64,000 nt of DNA from Anaerolineaceae bacterium (GCA_028818375.1 JAPPOB010000005.1:62001-126000); one strand, 5' to 3'. Shown: positions 34,707 to 45,014, numbered from the stretch's first letter. Numbers and translations are program-made. The notes: a model not told the origin generated them from the letters alone.

Positions 34707-35672
34707 ATGCCGCTGCTATTTGATACGCCCCTCGAACAGCTGCCGCAACTCCAGGGCATCAACCCACGGCCCGACGACCACGACCAGTACTGGCAGCGCG
34801 CGCTCGCCGAACAGCGGGCCACCGATCCCGCGCCCGAGCTCCTGCCCGCCGACTTCCAGAGTTCCATCGCCGATTGCCACCACCTCTGGTTCACGGGCAC
34901 GCGCGGCGCGCGCATCCACGCCAAGCTGCTGCGCCCCAGGGGTCAGACGGCGCCCGGCCCCGCCGTGCTGATGTTTCACGGCTACACCTTGGATTCCGGC
35001 GCCTGGCTGGACAAACTGGGCTACGTCGCCGAGGGCGTCACCGTCGCCTCAATGGACGTGCGCGGCCAGGGCGGCCGCTCGCAGGAGACTGGCGGGCACG
35101 AGGGGCCGACGCTCAGCGGCCACGTCATCCGCGGCCTCGACGGGCCGCCCGAAGACATGCTCTACCGCCAGGTCTTCCTCGATACGGTGCAGCTGGCCCG
35201 CGTCGTCATGGACCTGCCCGGCGTCGATCCCGACCGCGTAAGCGCCACCGGCGCCAGCCAGGGCGGCGCCCTGACGCTCGCCTGCGCCGCGCTGGAACCC
35301 CGCATCCGCCGCGCCGCGCCCGTTTACCCCTGGCTGACGGACATCAAACGCGTTTTCGACCTGCGCAGCTCCACCGGCGTCACGGCCTACGACGAACTGG
35401 CCGACTGGTTCCGCCGCCACGACCCGCTGCACCGGCGCGAAGAGGAGATCTTCACGCGCCTGGGCTACATCGACATGCAGTTCCTTGCGCCGCGCATCCA
35501 GGCTGAAACGCTGCTGGTGATCGGCCTGATGGACGACATCTGCCTGCCTTCGTCGCAGTACGTGTCCTTCAACCGGATCAGCGCGCCGAAGTCCGTCCTG
35601 TCCTACCCGGATTTCGCCCACGAGCAGCTGCCCGGCCACGAGGACGCCATCTTCCGCTTCCTGACGGCCTGA
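34707..35672 (+). CDS. Acetyl xylan esterase / cephalosporin-C deacetylase (CE7), paralog
   Basis: 321 residues, aligning over its full length with the gene at 32417-33376 (shared PLLFD-P-EQLP start, DPLH-RE--IFT-LGYID). Catalytic elements: GASQGGALT (Ser), GLMDDICLPSSQ (Asp) and YPDFAHEQLPGHED (His). AGGGGAGAG precedes the ATG. Deacetylates small acetylated saccharides. Just after its stop a relic of another gene begins (see 35666-35716). Confidence 0.93.
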   Translation: MPLLFDTPLEQLPQLQGINPRPDDHDQYWQRALAEQRATDPAPELLPADFQSSIADCHHLWFTGTRGARIHAKLLRPRGQTAPGPAVLMFHGYTLDSGAWLDKLGYVAEGVTVASMDVRGQGGRSQETGGHEGPTLSGHVIRGLDGPPEDMLYRQVFLDTVQLARVVMDLPGVDPDRVSATGASQGGALTLACAALEPRIRRAAPVYPWLTDIKRVFDLRSSTGVTAYDELADWFRRHDPLHRREEEIFTRLGYIDMQFLAPRIQAETLLVIGLMDDICLPSSQYVSFNRISAPKSVLSYPDFAHEQLPGHEDAIFRFLTA

Positions 35673-35716
35673 ACGACCGCGGCAACGATGATCCAGGGCA
35701 CGAAGGAACAAGGGGG
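35666..35716 (-). pseudogene. Relic of a small membrane-protein gene
   Basis: The minus-strand reading PWIIVAAVVQA at about 35675-35705 matches VWIIVAAIVQA of the intact gene at 35798-36013, and the DNA (GCGGCAACGATGATCCA, then GAAGGAAC) is nearly identical. It is bounded by the esterase gene end and by a palindromic repeat, with no start. Confidence 0.55.
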
Positions 35717-35717
35717 G

Positions 35718-35744
35718 CGGGCGACATGATATGTCGCCCGTACA
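35718..35744. repeat. Type-2 palindromic repeat, reverse-orientation copy
   Basis: GGGCGACATGATATGTCGCC followed by CGTACA, the reverse complement of the element at 33523-33550. Confidence 0.8.
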
Positions 35745-35797
35745 AGTTGCAGAACCAGATGGGGTAAGGGCTGCTTTCGATTCCTGGTGTTGGCCGT

Positions 35798-36013
35798 TTA
35801 ACTGACGGCTCGCAGTGCCAGACTTAAAATGGCGCTGATGAAGGCCTGAACGATCGCGGCAACGATGATCCACACCTTGAAGGAACCAGCCAATCGTTCC
35901 AGGTCCGCCTTCAACTCACCGCGCACTCTCTTGAGATCGGCTTTGGTGGCCAGGTGCGCATAGCCCTCTTCAAGGCGGGCCAATCGTTCCTGAGTGTGCG
36001 CTTCTGCGCTCAT
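35798..36013 (-). CDS. Small coiled-coil membrane protein, unknown
   Basis: 71 residues from ATG 36013, preceded by GGAGG at 6 bases. The first 45 residues are charged and helical (ERLARLEEG, TKADLKRVRGELKADLERLA), likely a coiled coil; one C-terminal membrane helix follows (VWIIVAAIVQAFISAILSLAL). Similar small proteins of the coiled-coil plus TM type are common and mostly uncharacterised. A decayed second copy lies at 35666-35716. Confidence 0.6.
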   Translation of the reverse strand: MSAEAHTQERLARLEEGYAHLATKADLKRVRGELKADLERLAGSFKVWIIVAAIVQAFISAILSLALRAVS

Positions 36014-36133
36014 GTGAATCCTCCTCGATGCAATGCCGCGTTGGGCGCTGGCGCGCCATTCGTCTTCACAACCCCACTGTAGCACAAAAGCCGACTCTTG
36101 CGGGACCGGGTCTGCCCTCCTCCGGTAAAGACT

Positions 36134-36340
36134 TCAGGGCCCGTTCCACGTGGTGCCGATCCCCTGCGGGAAGTGGATCATTGCGCTGACGCCGCGTTCC
36201 AGCGACTCGACGCGGACGTTCTCGTTCGGGCCGCGTACTGCGGCAAGGTGCTGACGGACGGGACGGGCAGCAGCGCCTCGTATTGCCGGCGGGAGCGGGG
36301 GGCCATGCTCGCGGGCGCAGGAACGGGCGTCGTTCATACG
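36134..36340 (-). pseudogene. Possible remnant of an M20-type peptidase C-terminus
   Basis: The minus strand reads [19 protein letters not shown] close to its stop at 36134, resembling the end of M20 dipeptidases (HxPNEN-R-E-F-RG). The rest of the enzyme is missing. It lies in a 416-base stretch (36014-36429) with no other gene; low confidence. Confidence 0.3.
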
Positions 36341-36429
36341 GACCTCCCTGTATGCGGCGGAGGCCGAGTATAGCCGGCAGCGTCTTGCCCTGGTGTACAC
36401 TGGGGGTGACTGAAGAAGGAGAGCGGGAA

Positions 36430-36771
36430 ATGATCATCACTACTACGCCCGGCATCGAGGGCAGCCACATTGCGGAGTATCGCGGCATCGTCACCGGCGA
36501 GGCCGTGATGGGCGCCAACATCTTTGTGGACATCGGCGCCAGCATCCGCGACATCATCGGCGGGCGCGCCGGCGGCTACGAGCGGAAGCTGATGGAGGGC
36601 CGCCAGGAGGCCATCCGCGAGATGGAAGGCCGCGCGCGTGAGATGGGCTGCGACGCCGTGGTGGGCGTCAAAATCGATCACGAGGCCTTCTCGCCTGGTG
36701 GCAGCGGCGGCATGCTGATGGTCATCGCCAGCGGCACGGCGGTGCGCCTCAAGCGCGACGACCAGGCCTGA
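36430..36771 (+). CDS. YbjQ/DUF74-family protein
   Basis: 113 residues, normal length. [20 protein letters not shown] and [12 protein letters not shown] are the family signature, followed by the helix [26 protein letters not shown] and a Gly-rich loop. Small beta-rich, pentamer-forming proteins once called heavy-metal-binding; function unresolved. AAGGAGAG precedes the ATG and a TACACT box near 36399 may be its -10. Confidence 0.88.
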   Translation: MIITTTPGIEGSHIAEYRGIVTGEAVMGANIFVDIGASIRDIIGGRAGGYERKLMEGRQEAIREMEGRAREMGCDAVVGVKIDHEAFSPGGSGGMLMVIASGTAVRLKRDDQA

Positions 36772-36828
36772 TCGCCCAAAATTGACACAACAATGTCCGG
36801 GTGCGGAAACAGGGGGCGTTGAAGAGCC

Positions 36829-38223
36829 ATGTCCTTTAGCTCGGAAGTCGACCGCATGGCGGAAAGGGCCCTGCGCCAGCTGGCGTTGCCGCCCGGTTTG
36901 CGGGAGCAGATTCTGGCCTGCAACAGCATTGTGCGCGTGCAGTTCCCGGTGCAGCTGGACGACGGCAGCTGGCGCGTTTTCCTCGGCTGGCGCGCCATCC
37001 ACAGCGAGCATCTGCAGCCGGCCAAGGGCGGCATCCGCTACAACGAACTGGTGTCGCTGGACGAGGTGACGGCGCTGGCCGCCCTGATGACCTGCAAGTG
37101 CGCCATCGTCAACGTGCCCTTTGGCGGCGCCAAGGGCGGCGTGCGCCTCGACCCGCGCGACTACAGCAAGGGCGAACTGGAGCGCATCACCCGCCGCTAT
37201 GCGCGCGAGCTAATCAATCGCGGCTACATCATCCCCGGGGCGGACGTGCCCGGGCCGGACATGGGCACGGGTCCGCGAGAGATGGCCTGGATCGCCGACA
37301 CCTACCGGCGCGTCAATCCTCATGACGTCAACTATTTCGCCTGCGTGACCGGCAAACCGGTCGGCAGCGGCGGAATACCCGGTCGCGTAGAGGCCACCGG
37401 ACGCGGCGTGCAGGTGGTCATCCGCGAATTTCTGGGTGAGGCGGAGGACGCGCGACGGGTCGGCCTGCAGGGGCTGGCCGGCGCGCGAATCACCGTGCAG
37501 GGACTGGGAAACGTCGGATTCCACGCCGCGAAATTCCTGGAGGAAGAGGACGAGGCGCGCATCACCGTCATCATCGAGCGCGACGGCGCCCTGATCGACG
37601 ACAAGGGGCTGTCGGTGACGGCGGTGAATGCCTGGAAGGAGGAACACGGCGGCGTGCGCGGCTACCCGCAGGCGCAATACGTCGAGGATGGCCAGGCCTG
37701 CCTTGCCCGGGATTGCGACATCCTGTTGCTGGCCGCCACCGAGGCGCAGGTCACGGAGCGCAACGCTGCAGACATACGCGCCCGGCTGATCGTCGAGGCG
37801 GCCAACGGGCCGGTGACCACCGCGGCGGATGAGCAGTTGCGCGCGCGCGGCGTCCTGATCCTGCCGGATGCCTTCGTGAATGCCGGCGGCGTCACCGTCT
37901 CCTACTTCGAATGGATCAAGAACCTCGCCCACATCCGTTTCGGCCGCCTTGACCGGCGCCTCGACGAAATGCGCATGCAGCGCGTGATTGAGGCGCTGGA
38001 GGCTCTGACCGGCAAGACGCTGCCGCCGCAGTTGCGACGGGACCTTTCGACCGGGAGTGACGAGTTGACCCTGGTGCGCTCCGGCCTGGAGGACACCATG
38101 CGTATGGCCTGGCAGGAGGTGCGCGAGACCTGGCTGGGCGAAGGACTGGAAGACCCGCGCTCGGCGGCCTGGCTGGTCGCCATGCGCAAGATCGCCCACA
38201 GTTACGAGACCACGGGCCTGTGA
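36829..38223 (+). CDS. Glu/Leu/Phe/Val-family glutamate dehydrogenase
   Basis: 464 residues. Substrate-binding HSEHLQPAKGGIRYN and the catalytic-Lys segment CAIVNVPFGGAKGGV; then GADVPGPDMGTG, Rossmann loop VQGLGNVGFHAA and C-terminal FVNAGGVTVSYFEW. Oxidative deamination of glutamate with NAD(P), linking amino acids to 2-oxoglutarate. Its TGA overlaps the GTG start of rarA (GTGA), so the two are coupled. No strong ribosome site is visible before the ATG. Confidence 0.94.
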   Translation: MSFSSEVDRMAERALRQLALPPGLREQILACNSIVRVQFPVQLDDGSWRVFLGWRAIHSEHLQPAKGGIRYNELVSLDEVTALAALMTCKCAIVNVPFGGAKGGVRLDPRDYSKGELERITRRYARELINRGYIIPGADVPGPDMGTGPREMAWIADTYRRVNPHDVNYFACVTGKPVGSGGIPGRVEATGRGVQVVIREFLGEAEDARRVGLQGLAGARITVQGLGNVGFHAAKFLEEEDEARITVIIERDGALIDDKGLSVTAVNAWKEEHGGVRGYPQAQYVEDGQACLARDCDILLLAATEAQVTERNAADIRARLIVEAANGPVTTAADEQLRARGVLILPDAFVNAGGVTVSYFEWIKNLAHIRFGRLDRRLDEMRMQRVIEALEALTGKTLPPQLRRDLSTGSDELTLVRSGLEDTMRMAWQEVRETWLGEGLEDPRSAAWLVAMRKIAHSYETTGL

Positions 38224-39449
38224 GCCGGGCGGGCGCGGACATTCCGCTGGCGGACCGCCTGCGCCCGCAGCGGTTGGAGGACTTCGTCGGCCAGCGACAT
38301 CTGACCGGCCCGGGCAAGCCGCTGCAACTCGCCATCGCCCGCGACGAGTTGCACTCAATGGTCTTTTGGGGCCCGCCGGGAGTTGGCAAGACCACCCTGG
38401 CGCGCATCATCGCCGCCAGCACAGGTCGTCGCTTTTTCCCGCTCTCGGCCGTCGCCGCGGGAAAGGGCGAAGTGCGCGCCATCATCGAGGAACTACAGGG
38501 ACGCAGGGCGCTGCCCGGTCTCTTTGGAGAAGAGGAGCGAGAGGGCGGCAGGCGCAGCCCGGTCCTCTTTCTCGACGAGATCCACCGCTTCAACAAGGCG
38601 CAGCAGGACTACTTGCTGCCCTACGTCGAGGACGGCACCATCATCCTGATCGGCGCCACGACTGAAAACCCCTCCTTCGAGGTCATTCCGGCCCTGCTTT
38701 CACGCTGCCAGGTGTTCGTGCTGGAAGCCCTCGGCGAGGCCGAACTCGAAGACATTCTCGACCGTGGCAGCGATGCGCTGGAGGTCGACCTGGAGGACGA
38801 GGCGCGCGACTTTCTGGCGGCGTATGCCAACGGCGACGCCCGCCGCGCCCTCAACCTGCTGGAAGTCGCGACCCGCCTGCACCAGGCGAGCAGGGTCACG
38901 GCGACGCACTTGCGCGATGCGTTACAGTCGGCCCACCTGCGTTACGACAAACAGGGCGAGGAGCACTACAACACCATCAGCGCCTACATCAAGTCGATGC
39001 GCGCCAGCGACGTGGACGCCGCGCTCTACTATCTGGCGCGCATGGTGCAGGCCGGCGAGGACCCGCTCTTCATCGCGCGGCGCATGGTGATCTTCGCCAG
39101 TGAGGACATCGGTATGGCGCAGCCGACGGCGCTGGTGGTGGCCAACGAAGTATTCCGCGCCTGCGAGACCATCGGCTACCCGGAGTGCCAGATCAACCTG
39201 GCGCATGGCACGGCCTACATGGCGCAGGCGCCGAAGAGCCGCGCCTCCTGCGATGCCTTTTTCGCCGCGCTGGAGGACGTGCAACGCACCGGCAATCTCG
39301 AAGTGCCGCTGAAGCTGCGCAACGCGCCCACCGGCCTGATGAAGGCCCTGGGCTACGGCGAGGACGACGGCAGCGACTCGCGCCTGCCGCAGCGTCTGGC
39401 CGGTCGCCGCTACTATCCGCCGCCCGGATCCGACGGAAAGCGGTCGTAG
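38220..39449 (+). CDS. rarA: Replication-associated recombination protein A (MgsA/RarA AAA ATPase)
   Basis: 409 residues. ADRLRPQRLEDFVGQRHLTG start, Walker A GPPGVGKTTLARI, Walker B LFLDEIHRFNKAQQD, sensor GATTENPSFEV, then the MgsA C-terminal tetramerisation domain (HYNTISAYIKSMRASDVDAAL). Acts at stalled replication forks. The GTG start at 38220 overlaps the glutamate dehydrogenase stop. Its 3' end overlaps the convergent nitroreductase gene by 37 bases. Confidence 0.94.
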   Translation: MSRAGADIPLADRLRPQRLEDFVGQRHLTGPGKPLQLAIARDELHSMVFWGPPGVGKTTLARIIAASTGRRFFPLSAVAAGKGEVRAIIEELQGRRALPGLFGEEEREGGRRSPVLFLDEIHRFNKAQQDYLLPYVEDGTIILIGATTENPSFEVIPALLSRCQVFVLEALGEAELEDILDRGSDALEVDLEDEARDFLAAYANGDARRALNLLEVATRLHQASRVTATHLRDALQSAHLRYDKQGEEHYNTISAYIKSMRASDVDAALYYLARMVQAGEDPLFIARRMVIFASEDIGMAQPTALVVANEVFRACETIGYPECQINLAHGTAYMAQAPKSRASCDAFFAALEDVQRTGNLEVPLKLRNAPTGLMKALGYGEDDGSDSRLPQRLAGRRYYPPPGSDGKRS

Positions 39450-39964
39450 AAGGTCAGGTCGCGCCAGGTGATGCGTTGCCAGGCGCGCACGTTGAACTGC
39501 GGCACCGGCGCGGCATACCCCAGACAGAGGAACATGTGCGGCACGTAAGTGTCCGGCAGGTTCAGAATGCTGCTGACGGCCGTCTGGCTGAAGGAGGTCA
39601 CCGGCCCGGTGGCGAGGCCGAGCGAATGCGCGGCGAGGGCCATGTTCTGCGCGGCCTTGCCGACGTCCATGAGGAAGGTAGGTTTGTCCTCGCCGAGCTG
39701 GTGGTCGATGGCCAGCTGCAGATCGCTGCAAATCAGGATGATTACTGGCGGACGCTGGAACATGCCGGGCGAGACCTGGTAGATCAGGCGCTTGATCTTT
39801 TCGTCCTGCACGACGACGAAGCGGTTCTGGCGCAGGTTGCCGCCGGTCGGCGCCCAGCGCCCGGCGTCCAGAATCTGTTCCAGTTGCTCCTGCGTGACCG
39901 GCTCGTCGGTCATCTCGCGCACAACGCGGCGCTTGCGAATGGCGTCCAACACGTCGTTGCTCAT
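39413..39964 (-). CDS. Nitroreductase-family protein
   Basis: 183 residues, FMN-dependent nitroreductase fold: AIRKRRVVREMTDEPV (phosphate-binding Arg region), AGRWAPTGGNLRQNRFVVVQ (FMN contacts), DVGKAAQNMALAAHSLGLATG and C-terminal LCLGYAAP. Reduces an electron-poor substrate or flavin with NAD(P)H; substrate unknown. Convergent with rarA and overlapping it at the 3' ends. Confidence 0.9.
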   Translation of the reverse strand: MSNDVLDAIRKRRVVREMTDEPVTQEQLEQILDAGRWAPTGGNLRQNRFVVVQDEKIKRLIYQVSPGMFQRPPVIILICSDLQLAIDHQLGEDKPTFLMDVGKAAQNMALAAHSLGLATGPVTSFSQTAVSSILNLPDTYVPHMFLCLGYAAPVPQFNVRAWQRITWRDLTFYDRFPSDPGGG

Positions 39965-39991
39965 AAGGCCCTCACAGTCCCCAACGCCCGC

Positions 39992-40312
39992 TCACTCCAG
40001 ACCGGCGCGGCGCACCAGGCATTCCCCGATCGCCGCGTTCAGTTCCTCCAGGCCCGCCGAATAGGCCTCCACGTCCGACATCTGCATGTGCATTTGCGGA
40101 ATGCGTTCGATGGCCAGTTCCAGAAATGGCCGCGTCTCCGGCGAGGCCCTTTCCAGCATCATCGCGCTCAGGCGTTCGGTGGCGGTCAACAGGCGCAGCG
40201 GCCCGTAATGCGCCGGTTCGCTCATCAGCAGTTGCGCCGAACTGACGAAGAGCGCCAGCAACTCGACCGCCTGGTCTTCACTGATGACACGCTTGCCCGC
40301 TTTCTTTGCCAT
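39992..40312 (-). CDS. Small conserved helical protein, unknown (DUF6092-like)
   Basis: 106 residues, all-helical: AVELLALFVSSAQLLMSEPAHYGPLRLLTATERLSAMMLE. The EPAHYGPLRLL segment reminds me of the DUF6092 family, without certainty. GGGAGT precedes the ATG. It lies 27 bases upstream of the nitroreductase start on the same strand, so the two may be one unit. Confidence 0.65.
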   Translation of the reverse strand: MAKKAGKRVISEDQAVELLALFVSSAQLLMSEPAHYGPLRLLTATERLSAMMLERASPETRPFLELAIERIPQMHMQMSDVEAYSAGLEELNAAIGECLVRRAGLE

Positions 40313-40401
40313 GTGTGTTCACTCCCGTCGTGTCGAGTGTGAGAATAACGTTGACCAGACGGCGGGTCAACGCAGGACGGCAGATAGCGACGCGGCCATC
40401 T

Positions 40402-41907
40402 TTAGTCTCCGGCAGGGGAGGCGCCACCCGCGCCGCGCAGGGCCATGAAGCGGCGCACGCTGCGTTCACCGCGCGCGGTCAGCTGCAGGGCGCCGTCTTC
40501 GCTGGCTACCAGATCGCGCAGACGCAGGCGCATCAGCACGCGCTGCGTCCGTCGCGGCGTCCAGCCCAGGTGCAGGTGCAGCCGGTCCTGCGCCAGTTCG
40601 CTGGCGGCCTCGGCCGTGCCCTGGTGGTGGTGGACGTGGCCCAGCAGCAGCTGCTCGGCAAAGTGCTGGCGTCGGGCGCGATGCTGCAGCAGGGACAGCA
40701 ACAGCCCCTGGCGCGGCGAAAACACCCAGGCCAGCAGGAAAAACAGAAACATCATCAGCACGATGGCGGCCGAAATGGATGTATTCCATTCGATAAAGCC
40801 ATCCAGTCCGATTGTCTTGTCCAGCAGAAGCAGCAGGTCGCGCATCTGCGCGATGCCGAGCAGGTTGCCGCGCGAGAACTCGTAACCGGTCAGCGACGCC
40901 AGCACGCCGCCCAGAGGCGCCAGCAGCAGGATGTGGGCCAGGCGGTCGCTGAGCAGCCAGGCCGTCGCGGGCGGAATGATGAAGAAGGCCACCACGAGCA
41001 CCGAGCCGACCGCGTCGAAGGCGGCCACGGCGGTGATGCTCACCAGCACCATCAGCGCCGTATTGAGCAGCGCAGGCCGCAGGCCCAGCGCAGCCGCCAG
41101 CGCCGGATCGAAGGTGCCCAGCTTGAGTTCCTTGTAGAAGAGGAGGATGAACGCCAGGTTGAGCAGGGCCACCAGCAGCATGGAAGTGATGGCCCTGGGC
41201 CAGAAGACCTGCGTGGGCGCACGCGACACTAGGCGGGCGCGCCAGGCCTCGGCCGCCGTGTAGCGGCCGCAATTCACGCAGTATTCCTCGAACTCCGCCG
41301 CCGGGTCGCGCGGGCCGATGTCCAGTTCGGCGCAATTCGTGCAACGTCGACCGGTTTCGGCGCGCGGGTCGTCAGGCGTGATGTGCACTTCGTCACAGTC
41401 CTGCAGGCAGTGGCTGCGGGCGTCCGCCCAGACGACGCCGATTTCGCCCAGAATCACCGCGTCGCTGTCCAGATGCACGTCATCGGTCAGGCGCGAGATG
41501 AGAATGATGGCGATGGCGAAGAGCAGCGGGAACACCAGGCCCAAAGCGGCGTCCTCCTTCACCAGGCCGGAGCGCTGAATGGCGCCGGTCAGCAGCACGG
41601 TGGCCACGCCGGCCAGCGCCGCGCCCAGAATCAGCCAGGGAGAGTTGAGGTCCGCCTCCAGGCCGGGAAGGGCGGCCAGCAGCAGAAAGGCCAGCACGAT
41701 GCCCAGCAGCACCGTGTGGCTGATGGCGTCAGTGGTCATGGCCAGCTTGCGCAGGAGCAGGAAGGTGCCGGGCAGGGCGGCGGCGAAGGCCACCAGAGCG
41801 CCGGTGATCAGGGCCGACGTCTGCGGGTCGCCCAGGATAGCATTCAGACGCTGCAGGTCGGTCACCCGCAGGGTGAGGTCGATCAGCAGGGCTTCCAGGA
41901 TCGCCAC
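40402..41907 (-). CDS. Mn/Zn/Fe ABC transporter permease with inserted Cys-knuckle domain and C-terminal winged-helix domain
   Basis: 501 residues, far longer than the usual 270-300 for this permease family. Membrane segments surround GALVAFAAALPGTFLLLRKLA and FDAVGSVLVVAFFIIPPATAWLL. Between early and late helices sits a soluble insert (about 160-222) with three Cys pairs: C167/C171, C189/C192 and C210/C213. The last 75 residues (LHLHLGWTPRRTQRVLMRLRLRDLV) resemble a DtxR/MntR-type winged helix. Last gene of a four-gene operon, 3 bases after the preceding permease. The insert may sense the transported metal; that is inference. Confidence 0.85.
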   Translation of the reverse strand: MAILEALLIDLTLRVTDLQRLNAILGDPQTSALITGALVAFAAALPGTFLLLRKLAMTTDAISHTVLLGIVLAFLLLAALPGLEADLNSPWLILGAALAGVATVLLTGAIQRSGLVKEDAALGLVFPLLFAIAIILISRLTDDVHLDSDAVILGEIGVVWADARSHCLQDCDEVHITPDDPRAETGRRCTNCAELDIGPRDPAAEFEEYCVNCGRYTAAEAWRARLVSRAPTQVFWPRAITSMLLVALLNLAFILLFYKELKLGTFDPALAAALGLRPALLNTALMVLVSITAVAAFDAVGSVLVVAFFIIPPATAWLLSDRLAHILLLAPLGGVLASLTGYEFSRGNLLGIAQMRDLLLLLDKTIGLDGFIEWNTSISAAIVLMMFLFFLLAWVFSPRQGLLLSLLQHRARRQHFAEQLLLGHVHHHQGTAEAASELAQDRLHLHLGWTPRRTQRVLMRLRLRDLVASEDGALQLTARGERSVRRFMALRGAGGASPAGD

Positions 41908-41910
41908 GGG

Positions 41911-43214
41911 TTAGTCCAGCGTCTCCAGGCGGGTGAGAGCAGTGGCGGGCAACAGGCGGTCGATGGGCTGCTGCGTGTCCACCGTCACAGAGGGCAGCCC
42001 CAGTTCCTCGCCAAACTGACGGTAGCGCTCCCACAGGAGCTGGTTGCGCGCGGCTTCCCGGGCCCGCTCCAGGCCGCGCTCGCTCAGGGTCCAGTCGTCG
42101 TCCGCGCCCGCTTGCAAGAGTCCCTCGCGCTGCAGTTGACGCAGGGCCGGGCGGGCCAGCGTACCGCGCAGCGCCACCAGCATGCCTCCCGGCGCCGGGT
42201 AACGCGGGTCCCGGTGCTGCGTGGCGTGGCGATGGATGTCCTGCAGCACCTGTTGCGCGGCGAAGCGTTGCCGGTCGCGACGCTGGCGCCAGGCCCGCCA
42301 CAACAGGCCCCTTTCCGGCGCCAGGCTGATGGACAGGGCCACTATCGCCACGGCCACCACGATGATCAGCGGGCCGGTGGGCAGGCCCTGTTGCAGGCCG
42401 CTGAAAATGGCGCCGCCCGCCCCGGCAAGGCCGCCGAAGATGCCGGCCAGCGCCAGCATCTGGTCCAGTTGCCGGGTCCATTGCCGCGCCGCCACCGCCG
42501 GGGCGATCAGGAGACCGACCATCAGCACCACGCCTGCCAGTTGCAGCCCCAGCACGATCGCGATCACGATCAGGGTGGAGAGGGTCACGTCCAGCAGGCG
42601 CAGGGGGAAGCCGTTGGCCTGGGCGAAGGCCGGGTCGAAGGTGATGAGCTTGAATTCTTTCCACAGCGCGATCAGTACGAGAAAGGCCGCCAGCCCCACG
42701 GCGCTGATAAGCACCACGTCCTGGCGGCGAATGGCAGCGGCCTGACCGAAGATGAACTGGTCAAGCCCCGCCTGGCTGGCATCGTTGCGCGACTGTATGT
42801 AGGTCAGCAGGGTGATGCCGAGGGCGAAAAAGGCCGTCAGCACGACGCCCATGGCCGCGTCCTGTTTCAGCCGCGTGCGGCGCACCAGACTGTTGATCAG
42901 CAGGACGCCCAGCCAGCTGGCGATGCCCGCGCCCAGCAGCAGCCAACCCAGTTCTCGTCCCGCCAGCAGAAAGGCCAGGGCCACGCCGGGCAGCGCGGCG
43001 TGCGACAGCGCGTCGCCCAGCAGGCTTTGCTGGCGCAACACGGCGAAGCTGCCCAGTACGCCGCAGACGATACCCAGCACCGCGCCACCGGCCGCCACCG
43101 TCACAAGGGTGTAGTCCACGCGGATGTTACCGAGAGCGAGACTCAGGGGGATGACCGCCAGGGACAGCGCCAGCAGGACCGCAACCGTCCTCCAGTTCCG
43201 GCCACCGGCCAGGC

Positions 43215-43218
<4 letters not shown>
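41911..43218 (-). CDS. Mn/Zn/Fe ABC transporter permease with C-terminal regulator-like domain
   Basis: 435 residues. The first 290 are an ABC-3 type permease with about eight helices (AAGGAVLGIVCGVLGSFAVL, QQSLLGDALSHAALPGVALAF, FALGITLLTYIQSRNDAS). The remaining 140 are soluble and contain PALRQLQREGLLQAG and WTLSERGLERAREAARN, resembling the end of MntR/DtxR repressors. Start is TTG at 43218, overlapping the stop of the ATPase gene (TTGA). Pairs with the longer permease to form the membrane channel. Confidence 0.88.
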
Positions 43219-43966
<748 letters not shown>

Positions 43967-43970
<4 letters not shown>

Positions 43971-44980
43971 GGCGCCTGGGCATCCACCTCAACCAGGTCC
44001 TGTGGCGGGGCCGGCAGGAGCTTTTCCGGCCAGTGGGGCAAGGCCAGGCCCCAGGACTGCAACACCGTGCTGACGTTCCCGGCCAGCATGCCGACGTAGG
44101 TACCGCCAAAGTCCTCCGGCGCGCCCATGGCGTCCGAATACAGTTCGCGCAGCCCGACGCCAATGTCGTGCCCCTGGGCTGCAGCCCCCTCGCGCACAGA
44201 CTCGATAGCGTTGGGCGGGACGCTGCTTTCAACAAACAGTACGGGAATGTCGCGTTCAATCACGAACTCCACCAGCGCCTGGACATCCGCCACGCCGGCC
44301 TCGTCCTCGGTGCTCAGCCCCTGCAGGCCGCGCACTTCCCAGCCAAAGGCCTGGCCGAAATACTGGAAGGCATCGTGCGAGGTCACCAGCACCCGCTGCT
44401 CCTCCGGCACGGCGGCCATGGCCTCGCGGGCCCAGTCGAAGAGCAAATCGAGTTGACTGTTGTATGCGGCGGCCCGCTCCGCATACACGTCAGCGCCGGA
44501 GGGGTCGAGCAGGGCCAGCTGTTCCGCCACGTAGTCGATGCTGAGTTGCCAGTTGCGCGGATCGAACCAGAAGTGCGGGTCATCGACGTTGTTGTAGGCT
44601 TCCGACAGCGTGAAGCCGCCGATGGTGAAGCCGGCCTTCTTCACGGGGTCGGACAGCGCCACGACCAGAACGTCGCGTTCTCCCAGCGCGGCCAGCACGT
44701 CACCGAACTGGCCTTCCAGGTGCAGGCCGCTGTAGAAAATGGCGTCGGCGCGGTTCATGGCGCGAACGTCGGCTTCGGTCGGACGATAGAGGTGCGGGTC
44801 CACGCCCGCGCCCATCAGGCCGATGAGCTCCATGCGCTCACCGGCGACAATCTCAAGGGCGTCCCGCGCCTGGGTGGTCGTGGCGACGACCAGGGGACGC
44901 GCGTCGTCCTGCGCGGCAAGGCTGCCACTGGCTGCCAGCAAGCCGGTCAGCAGCAGGACAACCATTCTGTTGCAGTTCAT
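43967..44980 (-). CDS. Mn/Zn/Fe ABC transporter substrate-binding protein (TroA/ZnuA type)
   Basis: 337 residues with a Sec signal peptide (VVLLLTGLLAASGSLAAQDD). Metal ligands expected in this family are present: His in AGVDPHLYRPT, His in NVDDPHFWFDPR, Glu in FVESSVPPN and Asp in ELYSDAMG, the Glu/Asp combination being typical of Mn/Fe rather than Zn; there is no His-rich loop as in ZnuA. First gene of the operon, 19 bases downstream of a palindromic operator and a good sigma-70 promoter. Confidence 0.92.
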
Positions 44981-44998
44981 CGGGTTCTCCGTTCCAGG

Positions 44999-45014
44999 TT
45001 TAGACTTGTCTAAA
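44999..45014 (-). promoter_or_regulatory. Palindromic operator (MntR/DtxR-like) of the metal importer
   Basis: TTTAGACTTGTCTAAA, a perfect 7-2-7 inverted repeat, overlaps the end of the -10 box (45013-45018) and the expected transcription start. A bound metal repressor would block transcription. Confidence 0.75.
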
